Shown in pieces: positions 6,988 through 16,333 of a DNA stretch of 64,000 nucleotides. A program made the position numbers and the translations under genes. Each line of letters begins with the position of its first letter. The stretch's first letter is position 1. The notes beneath the pieces are model-generated. The model searched no databases and was not told the DNA's origin. It saw only the letters and a program-made list of their open reading frames with translations. Origin of the DNA: G965267425 sp965267425 (lineage in GTDB: Bacteria; Bacteroidota; Bacteroidia; Flavobacteriales_E; Vicingaceae); NCBI GenBank assembly GCA_965267425.1, contig OZ253959.1, forward strand, positions 1,984,001-2,048,000, in the 5' to 3' direction.

Positions 6988-9027
6988 TTATAATGATGTG
7001 ATTAAAAATTCTGTCCTCCTATTTTTTGCTCTGCCCTCTGAAGTTGTATTTTCTGCAACAGGTTTGGATTGCCCAAATCCCTTATATGACAACCTCGAGG
7101 CACTTATATCATGCAAAAGTAAATATTGGTACACAGATTTTGCTCGATTTTCTGATAATATTTTGTTTTTAGCCGGATCACCAACGTTATCCGTATGTCC
7201 ATGAATTTCTACTTCTATTCCTGGATTCCTTGTCATGAATTCGGAAAACTCGTCCAAAATAGCCTGAGTTTGACCATTTAACTCAAATGAATTGGTTGCA
7301 AATTGAATATTGTTGATTTTATAGGATTCGCCTTTTTGCAGCGGTTTAGCTTCAAGATTTTTTTCAATAGGTTTTCCAATGATATTTTCATTGCTTGAAA
7401 TGTATTGTGAACTGAAAGCATAACCATCCTTTTTAGCTGTCATTAAAACATCTTCCCCTTCCTTAGCTGCAATTACACCAACATATTCACCTGATTCTTC
7501 ATCAATAACCGCATGAGTCTCCTGATTTGTTGCTACATTTTTCAAGACGATATCCATATTTTTTACGGCATCAGGGCCTGTCAATGATTCTCCTCTAACA
7601 AAAATTACCTTTTCCGGCCGAGCTTCTTTATACAACTCAAAGGAGTATACACACAAACTTCGCTCATCCATGCCAGATGAGAAATATCCATATTTTCCAT
7701 CAGTACTTACAATGAATCCGTTTTCATCATCTTCTGTATTAATAGGATATCCAATGTTCTTTACTTGCCTGAAACTTCCATTGTTTTCTAGCTTAGAATA
7801 AAAAATATCATGACCTCCTACACCAATATGTCCGTTGGACGTAAAGTAGAGCGTGTAACTGTCCGAATGCATAAATGGTGACTTTTCATCACCTGAAGTA
7901 TTGATTGAAGGTCCAAGATTAATTGGAATACCCCAGGAACCATCTTCTTGTCGTTCTGATTTATACAAATCCATTCCACCATAATGCCCACCAATATAGG
8001 TATGAGCAGACGTATCAGCCCAACAACTGAAATACAATGTGGAATTGTCCGCCGATATCGAAGGTTGCCCTTCCCAAGTTAATTGATGATTAATGTGATT
8101 TCCTACACTTTTTAATTCAGTCCATTCTCCATCTTGCCATTCGCTATAATATATATCCGCATTATTAAACGGAGCTCCACCAACACGAATCACTTCTAAA
8201 ACAGTGATAAAAATCAACTTATTGTCAACTGAAATGCTTGCTCCTCCTTGATACTGACCTTGATTAAAAGGATGAGGCATGACTTCTCCCTTTTTAAAAG
8301 TGCCATCATAGCTGTTTTTACCACGAATAAATAATTCCTTTTCAACTTTTCCATATAGCGTTTTCGTATCTACAAATTGCCTCTTTGTATAATACATGTA
8401 CTTATTGTCCGGCGAAAGAATCGGTAGGTATTCATCATCGCTGGTTGAAACACCGGGTACTTTTTCAGGTTTGTATGGAACAGGATTCGACATCAATTGA
8501 TGGTATATTTCGGCATCCTTCAATAAATTATCCGCTTTTTTCCATTTTTTTGAATCCTTCTTATCATTTGACTCGGTAAACGATTTCAAATATGCTAGTG
8601 CTATATCATATTCCTTTCTTTCAAAATGAAAAATACCCAATTGATAATATGCCTCATAATAGTATAGATCGGGGCAAAACTCTAATGAGTTGTTGAAATA
8701 TTTAATTACCCTGTTGGCAAGATTTTTTGTTGATTTCGCCTCAGGACCATACATATAGTATGCAGATTCATAGCGTTCTGTGTAAATCAACCCTAAATAG
8801 TAATGCGCCAATGCATACTCTGGATCCACCTCAATAGCTTCCCTTAAATCCAAAATAGAAGCATCTCCTCTAAAGTTGCGTTGATCTGCACGTTCAAATG
8901 CTTTAAGGGCCTTTTTTTTGGGTGAATCACACCATTCTTCCTCTTGAGCATATAAGTCAATAGGACAAAATAGATAGGTAAAAACGATAGACAACAGGAC
9001 AACTTTCCTGTCAAAATTTATATTCAT
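6988..9027 (-). CDS. TPR-PD40-OmpA outer-envelope protein, PorE-like architecture
   Basis: The product has 679 residues. It has a signal peptide to about residue 27 (IDLYAQ), TPR helices at about 40-165, PD40 beta-propeller repeats at about 195-470, a carboxypeptidase-regulatory-like domain at about 480-560, and a C-terminal OmpA domain at about 565-679. The OmpA peptidoglycan-binding signature is clear: IHGHTDNVGDPAKNKILSENR and then GRAKNRRTEFLI. The same four-module order is found in the T9SS protein PorE. Here the signal peptide does not end in a lipobox, so orthology is not claimed. It sits between the AsmA-like gene upstream (43 bases) and the DUF4920 lipoprotein gene downstream (12 bases). 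Confidence 0.88.
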   Translation of the reverse strand: MNINFDRKVVLLSIVFTYLFCPIDLYAQEEEWCDSPKKKALKAFERADQRNFRGDASILDLREAIEVDPEYALAHYYLGLIYTERYESAYYMYGPEAKSTKNLANRVIKYFNNSLEFCPDLYYYEAYYQLGIFHFERKEYDIALAYLKSFTESNDKKDSKKWKKADNLLKDAEIYHQLMSNPVPYKPEKVPGVSTSDDEYLPILSPDNKYMYYTKRQFVDTKTLYGKVEKELFIRGKNSYDGTFKKGEVMPHPFNQGQYQGGASISVDNKLIFITVLEVIRVGGAPFNNADIYYSEWQDGEWTELKSVGNHINHQLTWEGQPSISADNSTLYFSCWADTSAHTYIGGHYGGMDLYKSERQEDGSWGIPINLGPSINTSGDEKSPFMHSDSYTLYFTSNGHIGVGGHDIFYSKLENNGSFRQVKNIGYPINTEDDENGFIVSTDGKYGYFSSGMDERSLCVYSFELYKEARPEKVIFVRGESLTGPDAVKNMDIVLKNVATNQETHAVIDEESGEYVGVIAAKEGEDVLMTAKKDGYAFSSQYISSNENIIGKPIEKNLEAKPLQKGESYKINNIQFATNSFELNGQTQAILDEFSEFMTRNPGIEVEIHGHTDNVGDPAKNKILSENRAKSVYQYLLLHDISASRLSYKGFGQSKPVAENTTSEGRAKNRRTEFLITSL

Positions 9028-9070
9028 TCTTCAACCCGGGTTTCGCACCTCTGGCACGATTTACCAATCC

Positions 9071-11884
9071 TTATTTAAATAAGTTTTTTAGATTCTTTTT
9101 AGCCTCTTCTTCTGCTTTTTTCTTAGCTTCTTCTTCAGCCTTTTTCTTTAGTCTTTCTGCTTCCGCTTTGGCCTTCGCTTCAGCTTCCTTCTTGGCTTTC
9201 TCAGCTTCAGCCTTTGCCCTCGCTTCAGCCTCTTTCTTCAATTTATCTGCTTCGGCTCTCGCTTTGGCTTCAGCTTCTTTTTTCAACTTTTCTGCTTCCG
9301 CTTTAGCCTTGGCCTCCAATTCCTTTTTCTTCTTCGCTAATTCTTCCTCTAACTTCTTCTTCATTTCATCTTTAGCATTTCCTCCATCACCTCCACTTGG
9401 GAAATCCAATGAAATTTTAGGCTCATCAACGGTTCCTGTTATTTTCGCCTTGATGTTTACGATTTCAGGTAAATCAACAGAGGCTCCAGTTTTGTCTTTG
9501 AACATGTCCAAGACAGTTTGCGCTGCCTGATTTGCAGCACCTCCAAATTCACTACTAGGAACAGCTATATTCATGTGGTATTCAAGTGTTTGATCCAGTG
9601 CATTCCAGCCATAAATGGTTGAAGTTATATTTCCCGTTTTAACATCAAATGGTTGAACATGAACTTTTCCTTCAATGATTTCAAATGTGATTTTTACATC
9701 ATCGAGTTTTGGTTCTTTGATATCATCTCTTTTGAGTTTTTCTGAAAGTTTCACCAAAGGAGCGAAGTCCTTAACAATTACTCCATGTGTAGTCAAATTC
9801 CCTCCACCATTTAACGTTTTCTCCAAAGGTTCATAGTGCTTATCCAGCGTTCCAACAATGTTCATTTTGGTAGAATATGCTCCCTCTGCAGATTTAAATA
9901 GTGGTGCTAATTTTTCAACTGTATTAAAAGTAGTAGTTGTCTGTTTTACATCTAATTTTTGTACATCCAAATCAAAACTAAATGTTGGATTTTCCGGGTT
10001 AGTAGTTTCGTAATATCCATTCGATATAATCTTACCCCCAAGCATCCTTAGTCCAGCATTGTTCATGGATACTTTTTGATTGCGAACAACAATATTGCCT
10101 TGAATATCTTCAATTTTGTATGTATCAAAAAGCATCAGGGCAATGTTGGAATTCATTTCAAAATCAATGTTATCTGGAATGGGTTCAACTACTAATGGAG
10201 GTTCTTCAGTTGGGTTTTCACTAGCTGCTTCCCCATCGGATGCCCCTTCGCTTTCACCGCCTTCTTCTTCAGTTGATGCTTCCTCAGGACCCATTAATTC
10301 GTTGATATCCATCATTTTTGAGTTGACATCCAAAACGGCAACCAATGCGCCTTTATCAAATACATAAGGGACAAATTGCTCTACTTTACCACTCGCTTGA
10401 ATATCAGATTTTCCTAGCATCGTCTTAAAGGAATTTAATGTGACATATCGAGGTGAAAAGTCTACGTCAGCAACTTCAATTAATACTGGATACCCAAGTT
10501 CACCTGACTTGTAAACCATGTTAGTAATGTTCAAGTTTCCTTCTGCATCAAATTCTTCATAAGCCTCTTTTTCAATGGTAGATTCATTTCCTTCCATACG
10601 AATAGCCATTTTTATCAATCCATTTAACTCCTCCCCTTGTTCAAGAGGAACTACATCTTTAATACTACCCAAATCTAAACTGCCATCAAAAGCCGCTTTC
10701 AAAAACGGATCGGACATTGGGGTACTCACATACACGGACATATCAAATGGATTTTCCGCAATGTTCAAATGAAATTTCGATACATCTACGATGGTATTAT
10801 CCAAATCTCCACCCGGGCTTTTGACATTCACTGCAATTTGAATATCATCGACTGATTTTGGAAGATCAGGATAGTGGAACATAGCATCCGTAATTCCCAA
10901 ATTGACTCCAAAGGCAGGATAAGACTCCCCTACCATCTTTCCACGCGCAAATACATCCAATGCTAATTTTCCTTTGGTTTCAACCGATTCAAAATCTCTT
11001 GCGTACACTGCTGGCACTAAAGACAAGATATGTTTAAACTGAGTTTCGCTTACACCAATACTCAAATCCATGTCATAAGATTCATCTTCTAACATTTGAA
11101 ACCAACCATTGATAAACATTGCTAATTGATTAATCCTAAATGAGTTATCAGTTAATGTAAACTTCATGTTTTCCATATCCGCATCGGCATTCAGAATCAA
11201 TTCCAACGCAGCTTTCTTCAGGTATGAAATTCCATCCATTTTATATGTCAATGCATCTATAGTTGTTTTAGTTTCAAGAGCAGTGCGTGCTTCTGCCAAA
11301 TCGCCTTTGAGCGAAAAATTCAGGTTCTCAATACCTGCATACATTCCACCATCCCGATCATCATAAACAATGTGTGCATTTGTAATTTCAAAATTCTTAA
11401 GTGATAAAGAATATGGTGCTGAAGTATCAGGTTCTTCCGCAACCTCAACTTCCATAGGTTCTTCAACTTCCAAACTATCTTCACTTGCCTTGGCAATGTC
11501 ATAATTTGCCTTTCCACCTTTTAAAACAATGACATTGATCTCAGGACCATGAATACCAATGGTTTTAACCTTTAAATTAGTTCCTTCGATGATGCTCATC
11601 AAGTCTACTGTCAACTCTAGTTGATCAATGCCTGCGAGTTTAACACCGTCAAAATCATCTATTCCCACAACAGAAATGTCTTCGATACTAAATTTAAAAT
11701 CAGGGAAACTGCTTATGATACTCAAATCAAAATCTCCGAATTCGACTTTTGCATTAACGTTATTATTGGTCTCATCTTTGACCATCTGAATAATATCATC
11801 CTTGAAGATAATTGGCAGGGAAACCAATATTCCTAGGATCAAAACAATAATAATTCCGAGAATTTTTAGAATCTTCTTAATCAT
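9071..11884 (-). CDS. Large AsmA-like protein with Lys/Glu/Ala-rich helical tail
   Basis: The 937-residue protein starts with one membrane anchor (KILGIIIVLILGILVSLPII, then the FKD segment typical of AsmA proteins). A long beta-rich body follows that fits the AsmA/bridge-like lipid-transfer superfamily, with recurring patterns such as LKNFEITNAHIVYDDRD and a C-terminal AsmA region at about 640-830. AsmA proteins lie in the periplasm and influence outer-membrane lipid balance; transport of lipid is inferred for this one. An acidic low-complexity insert (EEASTEEEGGESEGASDGEA) lies near residue 530. The last 100 residues or so are almost only Lys, Glu and Ala and resemble the TolA rod. It leads a minus-strand group with the OmpA and DUF4920 genes. 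Confidence 0.85.
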   Translation of the reverse strand: MIKKILKILGIIIVLILGILVSLPIIFKDDIIQMVKDETNNNVNAKVEFGDFDLSIISSFPDFKFSIEDISVVGIDDFDGVKLAGIDQLELTVDLMSIIEGTNLKVKTIGIHGPEINVIVLKGGKANYDIAKASEDSLEVEEPMEVEVAEEPDTSAPYSLSLKNFEITNAHIVYDDRDGGMYAGIENLNFSLKGDLAEARTALETKTTIDALTYKMDGISYLKKAALELILNADADMENMKFTLTDNSFRINQLAMFINGWFQMLEDESYDMDLSIGVSETQFKHILSLVPAVYARDFESVETKGKLALDVFARGKMVGESYPAFGVNLGITDAMFHYPDLPKSVDDIQIAVNVKSPGGDLDNTIVDVSKFHLNIAENPFDMSVYVSTPMSDPFLKAAFDGSLDLGSIKDVVPLEQGEELNGLIKMAIRMEGNESTIEKEAYEEFDAEGNLNITNMVYKSGELGYPVLIEVADVDFSPRYVTLNSFKTMLGKSDIQASGKVEQFVPYVFDKGALVAVLDVNSKMMDINELMGPEEASTEEEGGESEGASDGEAASENPTEEPPLVVEPIPDNIDFEMNSNIALMLFDTYKIEDIQGNIVVRNQKVSMNNAGLRMLGGKIISNGYYETTNPENPTFSFDLDVQKLDVKQTTTTFNTVEKLAPLFKSAEGAYSTKMNIVGTLDKHYEPLEKTLNGGGNLTTHGVIVKDFAPLVKLSEKLKRDDIKEPKLDDVKITFEIIEGKVHVQPFDVKTGNITSTIYGWNALDQTLEYHMNIAVPSSEFGGAANQAAQTVLDMFKDKTGASVDLPEIVNIKAKITGTVDEPKISLDFPSGGDGGNAKDEMKKKLEEELAKKKKELEAKAKAEAEKLKKEAEAKARAEADKLKKEAEARAKAEAEKAKKEAEAKAKAEAERLKKKAEEEAKKKAEEEAKKNLKNLFK
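9074..9370 (-). repeat. Degenerate coding repeat: Lys/Glu/Ala-rich tail
   Basis: Imperfect repeats of about 12 codons encode units such as KAEAEKLKKEAEAKAR and give a predicted long charged alpha-helix at the end of the AsmA-like protein. The opposite strand is open over part of this region only because of the biased composition. Confidence 0.75.
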
Positions 11885-11963
11885 AATAGCAGCTATTAGT
11901 ATAGAAAGCTAAATTATCAATTTTTACGTCTATATAATCGGTGAATTCAACCAATTATTGCAG

Positions 11964-13349
11964 TCATTCGTCTATCATTTTCTCACTACTTGCAACCAAT
12001 GATGCCACGGTAGCATCTCCTGTCACATTCACAACTGTTCTGCACATATCCAGAATTCGGTCTACAGGAAAAATGATGGCAATCCAAGCCGGGTTGAGCC
12101 CAACAGATTGCAATACAATAATCAACATGATTAAACCCGCACTTGGCACTGCTGCAGAACCTATAGAAGCAAGAGTTGCAGTTAACACAATGGTTAGTTG
12201 TTGGCCAAAACTCAAATCAACCATATGCATTTGTGCTAGAAAAATTACAGCTACTGCCTGATACAGGCTTGTACCATCCATGTTTACTGTTGCACCTATC
12301 GGCAATACGAAACTGGTCACTTCTTTATTCACTTTTAAATTTTCATTGACACACTCCATTGTCACAGGTAACGTAGCCGCACTCGAACTCGAAGAAAATG
12401 CCAGCAGTTGCGCCGGGCTTATTGCTTTAAAAAACCCAGCATAACTAATTCTTTTGACAAATACGGAGGCAATGATTGGATAAACCAGAAATACCATTAT
12501 GGCTAATCCTAGCACAACAACCAGCGAATACGATCCTAATCCAATAAAAATCTCCTGAACACCTTTTGGGTTGTCTCCGGCCATTTTAGAGATTACTCCG
12601 GCAATTAAGGCAAAAACAAAATACGGTGCCCCTTTCATTACAACATCTACCATTTTTAGAAAAATTTCATTTCCAGCATCTACAAAACGAATCATGGGGT
12701 CTACTTTTTCTCTTGGCAATGAAATCATAACTATGCCAAAAAAGATGGCAAAAAAGATGATTTGAAGCATGAGACCATTGTTGTTCAATGAAAAGAAAAT
12801 ATTGGATGGTACCATGTCCACTAGAAATTTCAATGGACCGGCATCTTTGGTCTTTTGTGCAGTTTTTAGTTTTTCTTGCAGTAAATCAGACGTTTCAGGT
12901 TGATAAGTTGACTCGGAATCTCCTTTTCCAGTTGCCATCCTTATCTCATCGAAAAATTCTACACCAGGCGTATTTAATACCCAATTTTCATACGCTACTC
13001 GATTTTCTATGCGTTGACTTTCATCCAAATGTGTTCCTGGCTTAAATGTATTTACCAACAATAATCCCAAGGAAACGGACATGACAGTGGTCACCAAATA
13101 AAACCCTAATGTTTTGGCACCCAATCTACCCAATCGATTTGCATCACTTAAACCCGTTATACCTTTAATGATGGAAAACATAACCAACGGAACAGCTATC
13201 AATTTCAAAAGTCGAATGAAAATCTCACCCCAAGGATTAATCCAATTGATGGTAAATTCACTCCATCCCAAGCTGCTTGATATAAATGCAAAAATTCCAC
13301 CAGCAACAAGGCCAATGATGATTTGCCAATGCAATGCTATTTTTTTCAT
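11964..13349 (-). CDS. Dicarboxylate/amino acid:cation symporter (DAACS family)
   Basis: The 461-residue inner-membrane transporter belongs to the GltP/DctA family, which imports C4-dicarboxylates or glutamate/aspartate with sodium or protons. Signatures are the Ser-rich re-entrant hairpin SSSSSAATLPVTM, the NMDGTSLYQ motif of TM7, the second hairpin near VPSAGLIMLIIVLQ, and DRILDMCRTVVNVTGD in TM8, which holds the substrate-binding Asp and Asn. An Asp/Glu-rich loop of about 70 residues between the early membrane segments is longer than in many relatives. Start choice: the ATG at 13349 overlaps the aroC stop as ATGA and begins MKKIALHWQ, a normal N-terminus. The reading frame is open further upstream inside aroC, but that part looks non-coding. 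The exact substrate cannot be read. Confidence 0.92.
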   Translation of the reverse strand: MKKIALHWQIIIGLVAGGIFAFISSSLGWSEFTINWINPWGEIFIRLLKLIAVPLVMFSIIKGITGLSDANRLGRLGAKTLGFYLVTTVMSVSLGLLLVNTFKPGTHLDESQRIENRVAYENWVLNTPGVEFFDEIRMATGKGDSESTYQPETSDLLQEKLKTAQKTKDAGPLKFLVDMVPSNIFFSLNNNGLMLQIIFFAIFFGIVMISLPREKVDPMIRFVDAGNEIFLKMVDVVMKGAPYFVFALIAGVISKMAGDNPKGVQEIFIGLGSYSLVVVLGLAIMVFLVYPIIASVFVKRISYAGFFKAISPAQLLAFSSSSSAATLPVTMECVNENLKVNKEVTSFVLPIGATVNMDGTSLYQAVAVIFLAQMHMVDLSFGQQLTIVLTATLASIGSAAVPSAGLIMLIIVLQSVGLNPAWIAIIFPVDRILDMCRTVVNVTGDATVASLVASSEKMIDE

Positions 13350-14431
13350 TCTGTAAATTTCACAGTTTTGTTTAACAAATAGTGGTCTGCCAATACCAAG
13401 CTTGTCATCGCTTTTACAATGGGAACCGCCCTTGGAACAACACAAGGATCGTGTCGTCCTTTTCCTTCCACAATGACTTGATTTCCTTTTTTATCAACAG
13501 ATTGTTGGGCCTTACGAATGGTTGCAACAGGTTTAAATGCTACCTTAAAATAGATGTCTTCACCATTTGAAATACCCCCTTGAACTCCTCCCGAATGGTT
13601 TGTAACACTTTTTATTTTTCCATTCTCTTCTTTCATCTCGTCATTGTGCTCAGAACCTGTCATTGTGGTTGCTTGAAATCCTGAACCAATCTCAAATCCT
13701 TTAACAGCATTAATACCCAGCATGGCTGCACCTAGATCCGCATGCAGTTTTCCATAAACTGGAGCTCCCAATCCTATGGGTGAATTTTTAACTACTGCTG
13801 TTATTATTCCTCCTAAACTATCTCCGTCCTCCAATGCTTTTAAAACCAAATCTTTCATGTGCGTAGCAATTTTTGCATCAGGACATCTCATCTCGGAAGA
13901 ATATACGTCATCAAGATTTAAATTGGAAAAATGACCTTTGATGGAAACGTCCTTCACAGAGCTGACAAATGCATAAACTTCAATGCCAACCTTGTTGAGT
14001 AGCATTTGAGCAAAACAACCTGCTACAACTCTGACAGCTGTTTCCCTTGCAGAAGACCTTCCACCTCCAAGGTGGTCGCGGAAGCCATATTTCTTTTCGT
14101 AAACATAGTCTGCATGTGAAGGTCTGTACACGTCTTTTAGAGCATCATAATCTTTGGAACGATGATCTTTATTTCGAATTATAAATGCTATGGGAGTTCC
14201 AGTAGTCTTTCCTTCGAAAATTCCGGATAAAAATTCAGGGGAATCATCTTCTTTGCGTGGAGAAGTCACTTCAGATTGACCCGGTCTGCGAGCCATCATC
14301 TCTGATCGAATCAACTCTTCATTTACCACAATTCCAGAAGGCATTCCGGTGAGCACTCCTCCTATAGCAGGACCATGTGATTCTCCAAATGAAACAAGAT
14401 TTAGAATTCTTCCAAATTGGTGCCCATTCAT
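13346..14431 (-). CDS. aroC: Chorismate synthase
   Basis: AroC converts 5-enolpyruvylshikimate-3-phosphate to chorismate with reduced FMN, the last step of the shikimate pathway. Signatures seen are SFGESHGPAIGG at the N-terminus, RPGQSEVTSPRKEDD, HYR-type loop DVYRPSHADYVYEKKYG, GGRSSARETAVRVVAG in the middle, and GGVQGGISNGEDI and RHDPCVVPRAVPI near the end. Starting at 14431 (MNGHQFGRI) gives 361 residues, the standard length; an ATG at 14449 would add six residues. Its stop overlaps the start of the symporter gene in an ATGA, which implies translational coupling. The shikimate kinase gene lies separately at 27224-27718. Confidence 0.95.
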   Translation of the reverse strand: MNGHQFGRILNLVSFGESHGPAIGGVLTGMPSGIVVNEELIRSEMMARRPGQSEVTSPRKEDDSPEFLSGIFEGKTTGTPIAFIIRNKDHRSKDYDALKDVYRPSHADYVYEKKYGFRDHLGGGRSSARETAVRVVAGCFAQMLLNKVGIEVYAFVSSVKDVSIKGHFSNLNLDDVYSSEMRCPDAKIATHMKDLVLKALEDGDSLGGIITAVVKNSPIGLGAPVYGKLHADLGAAMLGINAVKGFEIGSGFQATTMTGSEHNDEMKEENGKIKSVTNHSGGVQGGISNGEDIYFKVAFKPVATIRKAQQSVDKKGNQVIVEGKGRHDPCVVPRAVPIVKAMTSLVLADHYLLNKTVKFTE

Positions 14432-14517
14432 GGCAAACAAAGATATCATTTCTTTACTTCCACTTTATGCGTGCATTTATGTATTATTTCGATCTTTGAC
14501 CTCACAATTTTCCAATT

Positions 14518-15747
14518 ATGCTCATAAGAAATATCGAATCCATACATCATGTTAGTAATACTGGTGAAAAAGTATTGAAGGGAAAAGCCATGGAAAATCT
14601 GCCTGTCACATCTGATGCTTGGATCTTATTAGAAGAAGATAAGATTAAGGATTATGGCAAGATGGAGAGTTGTCCGAATTTGCCAGGTGTTCAAACCATT
14701 GATGCTAAAGGAGGCTTGGTTATTCCTGCATGGTGTGATTCACATACACATCTGGTTTTTGCTCAAAGTAGAGAGGGAGAATTTGAAGATCGAATCAAGG
14801 GTTTGACTTATCAAGAAATTGCAGAGCGTGGTGGAGGAATATTGAATTCGGCGGACAAACTTCGACAAATGGAAGAAGATGAGCTTTTTGATCATGCTTG
14901 GGAAAGATTGCAGGAATTAGTTAGCATGGGTACCGGAGCAATTGAAATAAAAAGCGGATATGGGCTGGATAAAAACAGCGAATTGAAAATGCTGCGAGTT
15001 ATTCGAAAACTTAAAGACAGAAATCTTATTCCATTAAAATCGACGTTGTTAGCTGCACATGCCGTTCCGTTGGAATTCAAGGGAAATAAGGATGGTTATG
15101 TCAATCACATCATCAATGACATATTGCCAGAGGTGGCCAATGAGAATCTAGCAGATTATATAGACATCTTCTGCGAAAAAGGTTATTTCGACTTAAAAGA
15201 CACAGATTTGATGCTTGAAGCTGGGTCGAAATATGGACTCAGACCTAAAATTCATGTAAATCAGTTCAATGCTTTTGGTGGAGTGCAAAAGGCAATTGAA
15301 CATAACGCATTATCTGTTGACCATTTGGAAGTTGTGAATGATGTTGATGTAGAATTATTGAAGCAAGCTGACACCATTGTTACGGCACTTCCATCCTGCT
15401 CATTTTTTCTAAAGATTCCTTATACACCAGCAAGGAAATTAATTGATTCGAACATAGCTTTTTCATTGGCTACGGATTTTAACCCAGGTTCAACTCCTTC
15501 AGGAAATATGAATTTTGTCATGTCACTTGCTTGTATTCAAATGAATATGACTCCAAATGAAGCCTTGGCTGCTGGAACATTGAATGGAGCGGCAGCTCTT
15601 GAATTAAGTGATCTAACAGGATCATTGGAAAAAGGTAAACTGGCCAACCTGATTATCACTAAACCTGCTAGCAGTTTGGCCTATTTACCCTATAATTTCG
15701 GACAATCTCACATAGACCAAGTAATTATTCATGGTAACCCAATTTGA
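14518..15747 (+). CDS. hutI: Imidazolonepropionase
   Basis: HutI hydrolyses 4-imidazolone-5-propanoate to N-formimidoyl-glutamate, the third step of histidine breakdown. The 409 residues match the amidohydrolase fold and include the metal site CDSHTHLVF (His76, His78) followed by REGEFEDRIKGLTYQEIAERGGGI, the family hallmark. Further signs are IEIKSGYGLD, HVNQFNAFGG, SVDHLEVV and ATDFNPGSTPSGNMNFVMS. No hutH, hutU or hutG gene lies in the window, so the rest of the pathway must be elsewhere. It overlaps the next gene by 17 bases, so the two are almost certainly co-transcribed. It is divergent from aroC. Confidence 0.95.
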   Translation: MLIRNIESIHHVSNTGEKVLKGKAMENLPVTSDAWILLEEDKIKDYGKMESCPNLPGVQTIDAKGGLVIPAWCDSHTHLVFAQSREGEFEDRIKGLTYQEIAERGGGILNSADKLRQMEEDELFDHAWERLQELVSMGTGAIEIKSGYGLDKNSELKMLRVIRKLKDRNLIPLKSTLLAAHAVPLEFKGNKDGYVNHIINDILPEVANENLADYIDIFCEKGYFDLKDTDLMLEAGSKYGLRPKIHVNQFNAFGGVQKAIEHNALSVDHLEVVNDVDVELLKQADTIVTALPSCSFFLKIPYTPARKLIDSNIAFSLATDFNPGSTPSGNMNFVMSLACIQMNMTPNEALAAGTLNGAAALELSDLTGSLEKGKLANLIITKPASSLAYLPYNFGQSHIDQVIIHGNPI

Positions 15748-16333
15748 CAGCTCATTCGCTGATTATGGATCATATGAGGTTTCATCGATTGGCGATGAAC
15801 ATATTGCTCAGCTTGCCCATTTAGCTGATTTGAGTGTTGGAGAAGGTTATTTCAACCAAGATTATTTTTATGATTACCTGATCAATACGAACAAAGCGGC
15901 CTGGATTTATTCATTTGAAAATCAACTTGTAGGATTTTCTTTAATGGAACACATTACTGTCCCGGATTTCATAAGTGCACTGGAAGGTCATCAATCGGAA
16001 ATAAAAAATGCCTTAACAGGAATCAATCAATTGATTGTGAGACGTGCAACTTCTGTTCATCCATCTCATAGAGGAAAAGGAATTGCAAGCGATATGGTAA
16101 AACGTTCAATAAAGCAACCACCATTCCAGGCAGATGCCATGATAAGCATTGCCTGGAAAAGTAATAAAGGAATTCATATTCAGACTCCTTTGCTCTCCAA
16201 TGGATTTGAACCCATTTTAGAAATGAAGCAATTTTATGCCACCTTAAGTCTAAAGCGACAATTCATATGTCCGCAATGTGGAAAACCACCTTGCCTTTGT
16301 AATGCCGTACTATTTAAGAAATCCCTGGGTTAG
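15731..16333 (+). CDS. GNAT-type acetyltransferase with Cys-rich C-terminal tail
   Basis: The 200-residue protein has a GNAT-like body. The acetyl-CoA binding loop is visible as VHPSHRGKGIASDMV at about residues 114-128, preceded by a beta strand (LIVRRATS) and followed by a strand with ISIAWKSN. After the fold ends, a short tail FICPQCGKPPCLCNAVLF carries four Cys in CPxCx4CxC spacing and probably binds zinc. The substrate is unknown. Overlap with hutI by 17 bases suggests a linked role or simply joint expression. It converges with the next small gene with a 4-base overlap. Family assignment is fairly safe; function is open. Confidence 0.72.
   Translation: MVTQFDSSFADYGSYEVSSIGDEHIAQLAHLADLSVGEGYFNQDYFYDYLINTNKAAWIYSFENQLVGFSLMEHITVPDFISALEGHQSEIKNALTGINQLIVRRATSVHPSHRGKGIASDMVKRSIKQPPFQADAMISIAWKSNKGIHIQTPLLSNGFEPILEMKQFYATLSLKRQFICPQCGKPPCLCNAVLFKKSLG

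Noticed and set aside
9168..9530. Open frame on the plus strand rich in Ala, Ser and Phe
   Set aside because: It is the complement of the Lys/Glu/Ala-coding tail of the AsmA-like gene and is open only because of composition bias.
11964..13445. A longer symporter start reaching into aroC
   Set aside because: The extra 32 residues are polar with many Cys and Lys, overlap the aroC end in another frame and lack similarity to transporter N-termini; the ATGA junction start is better.
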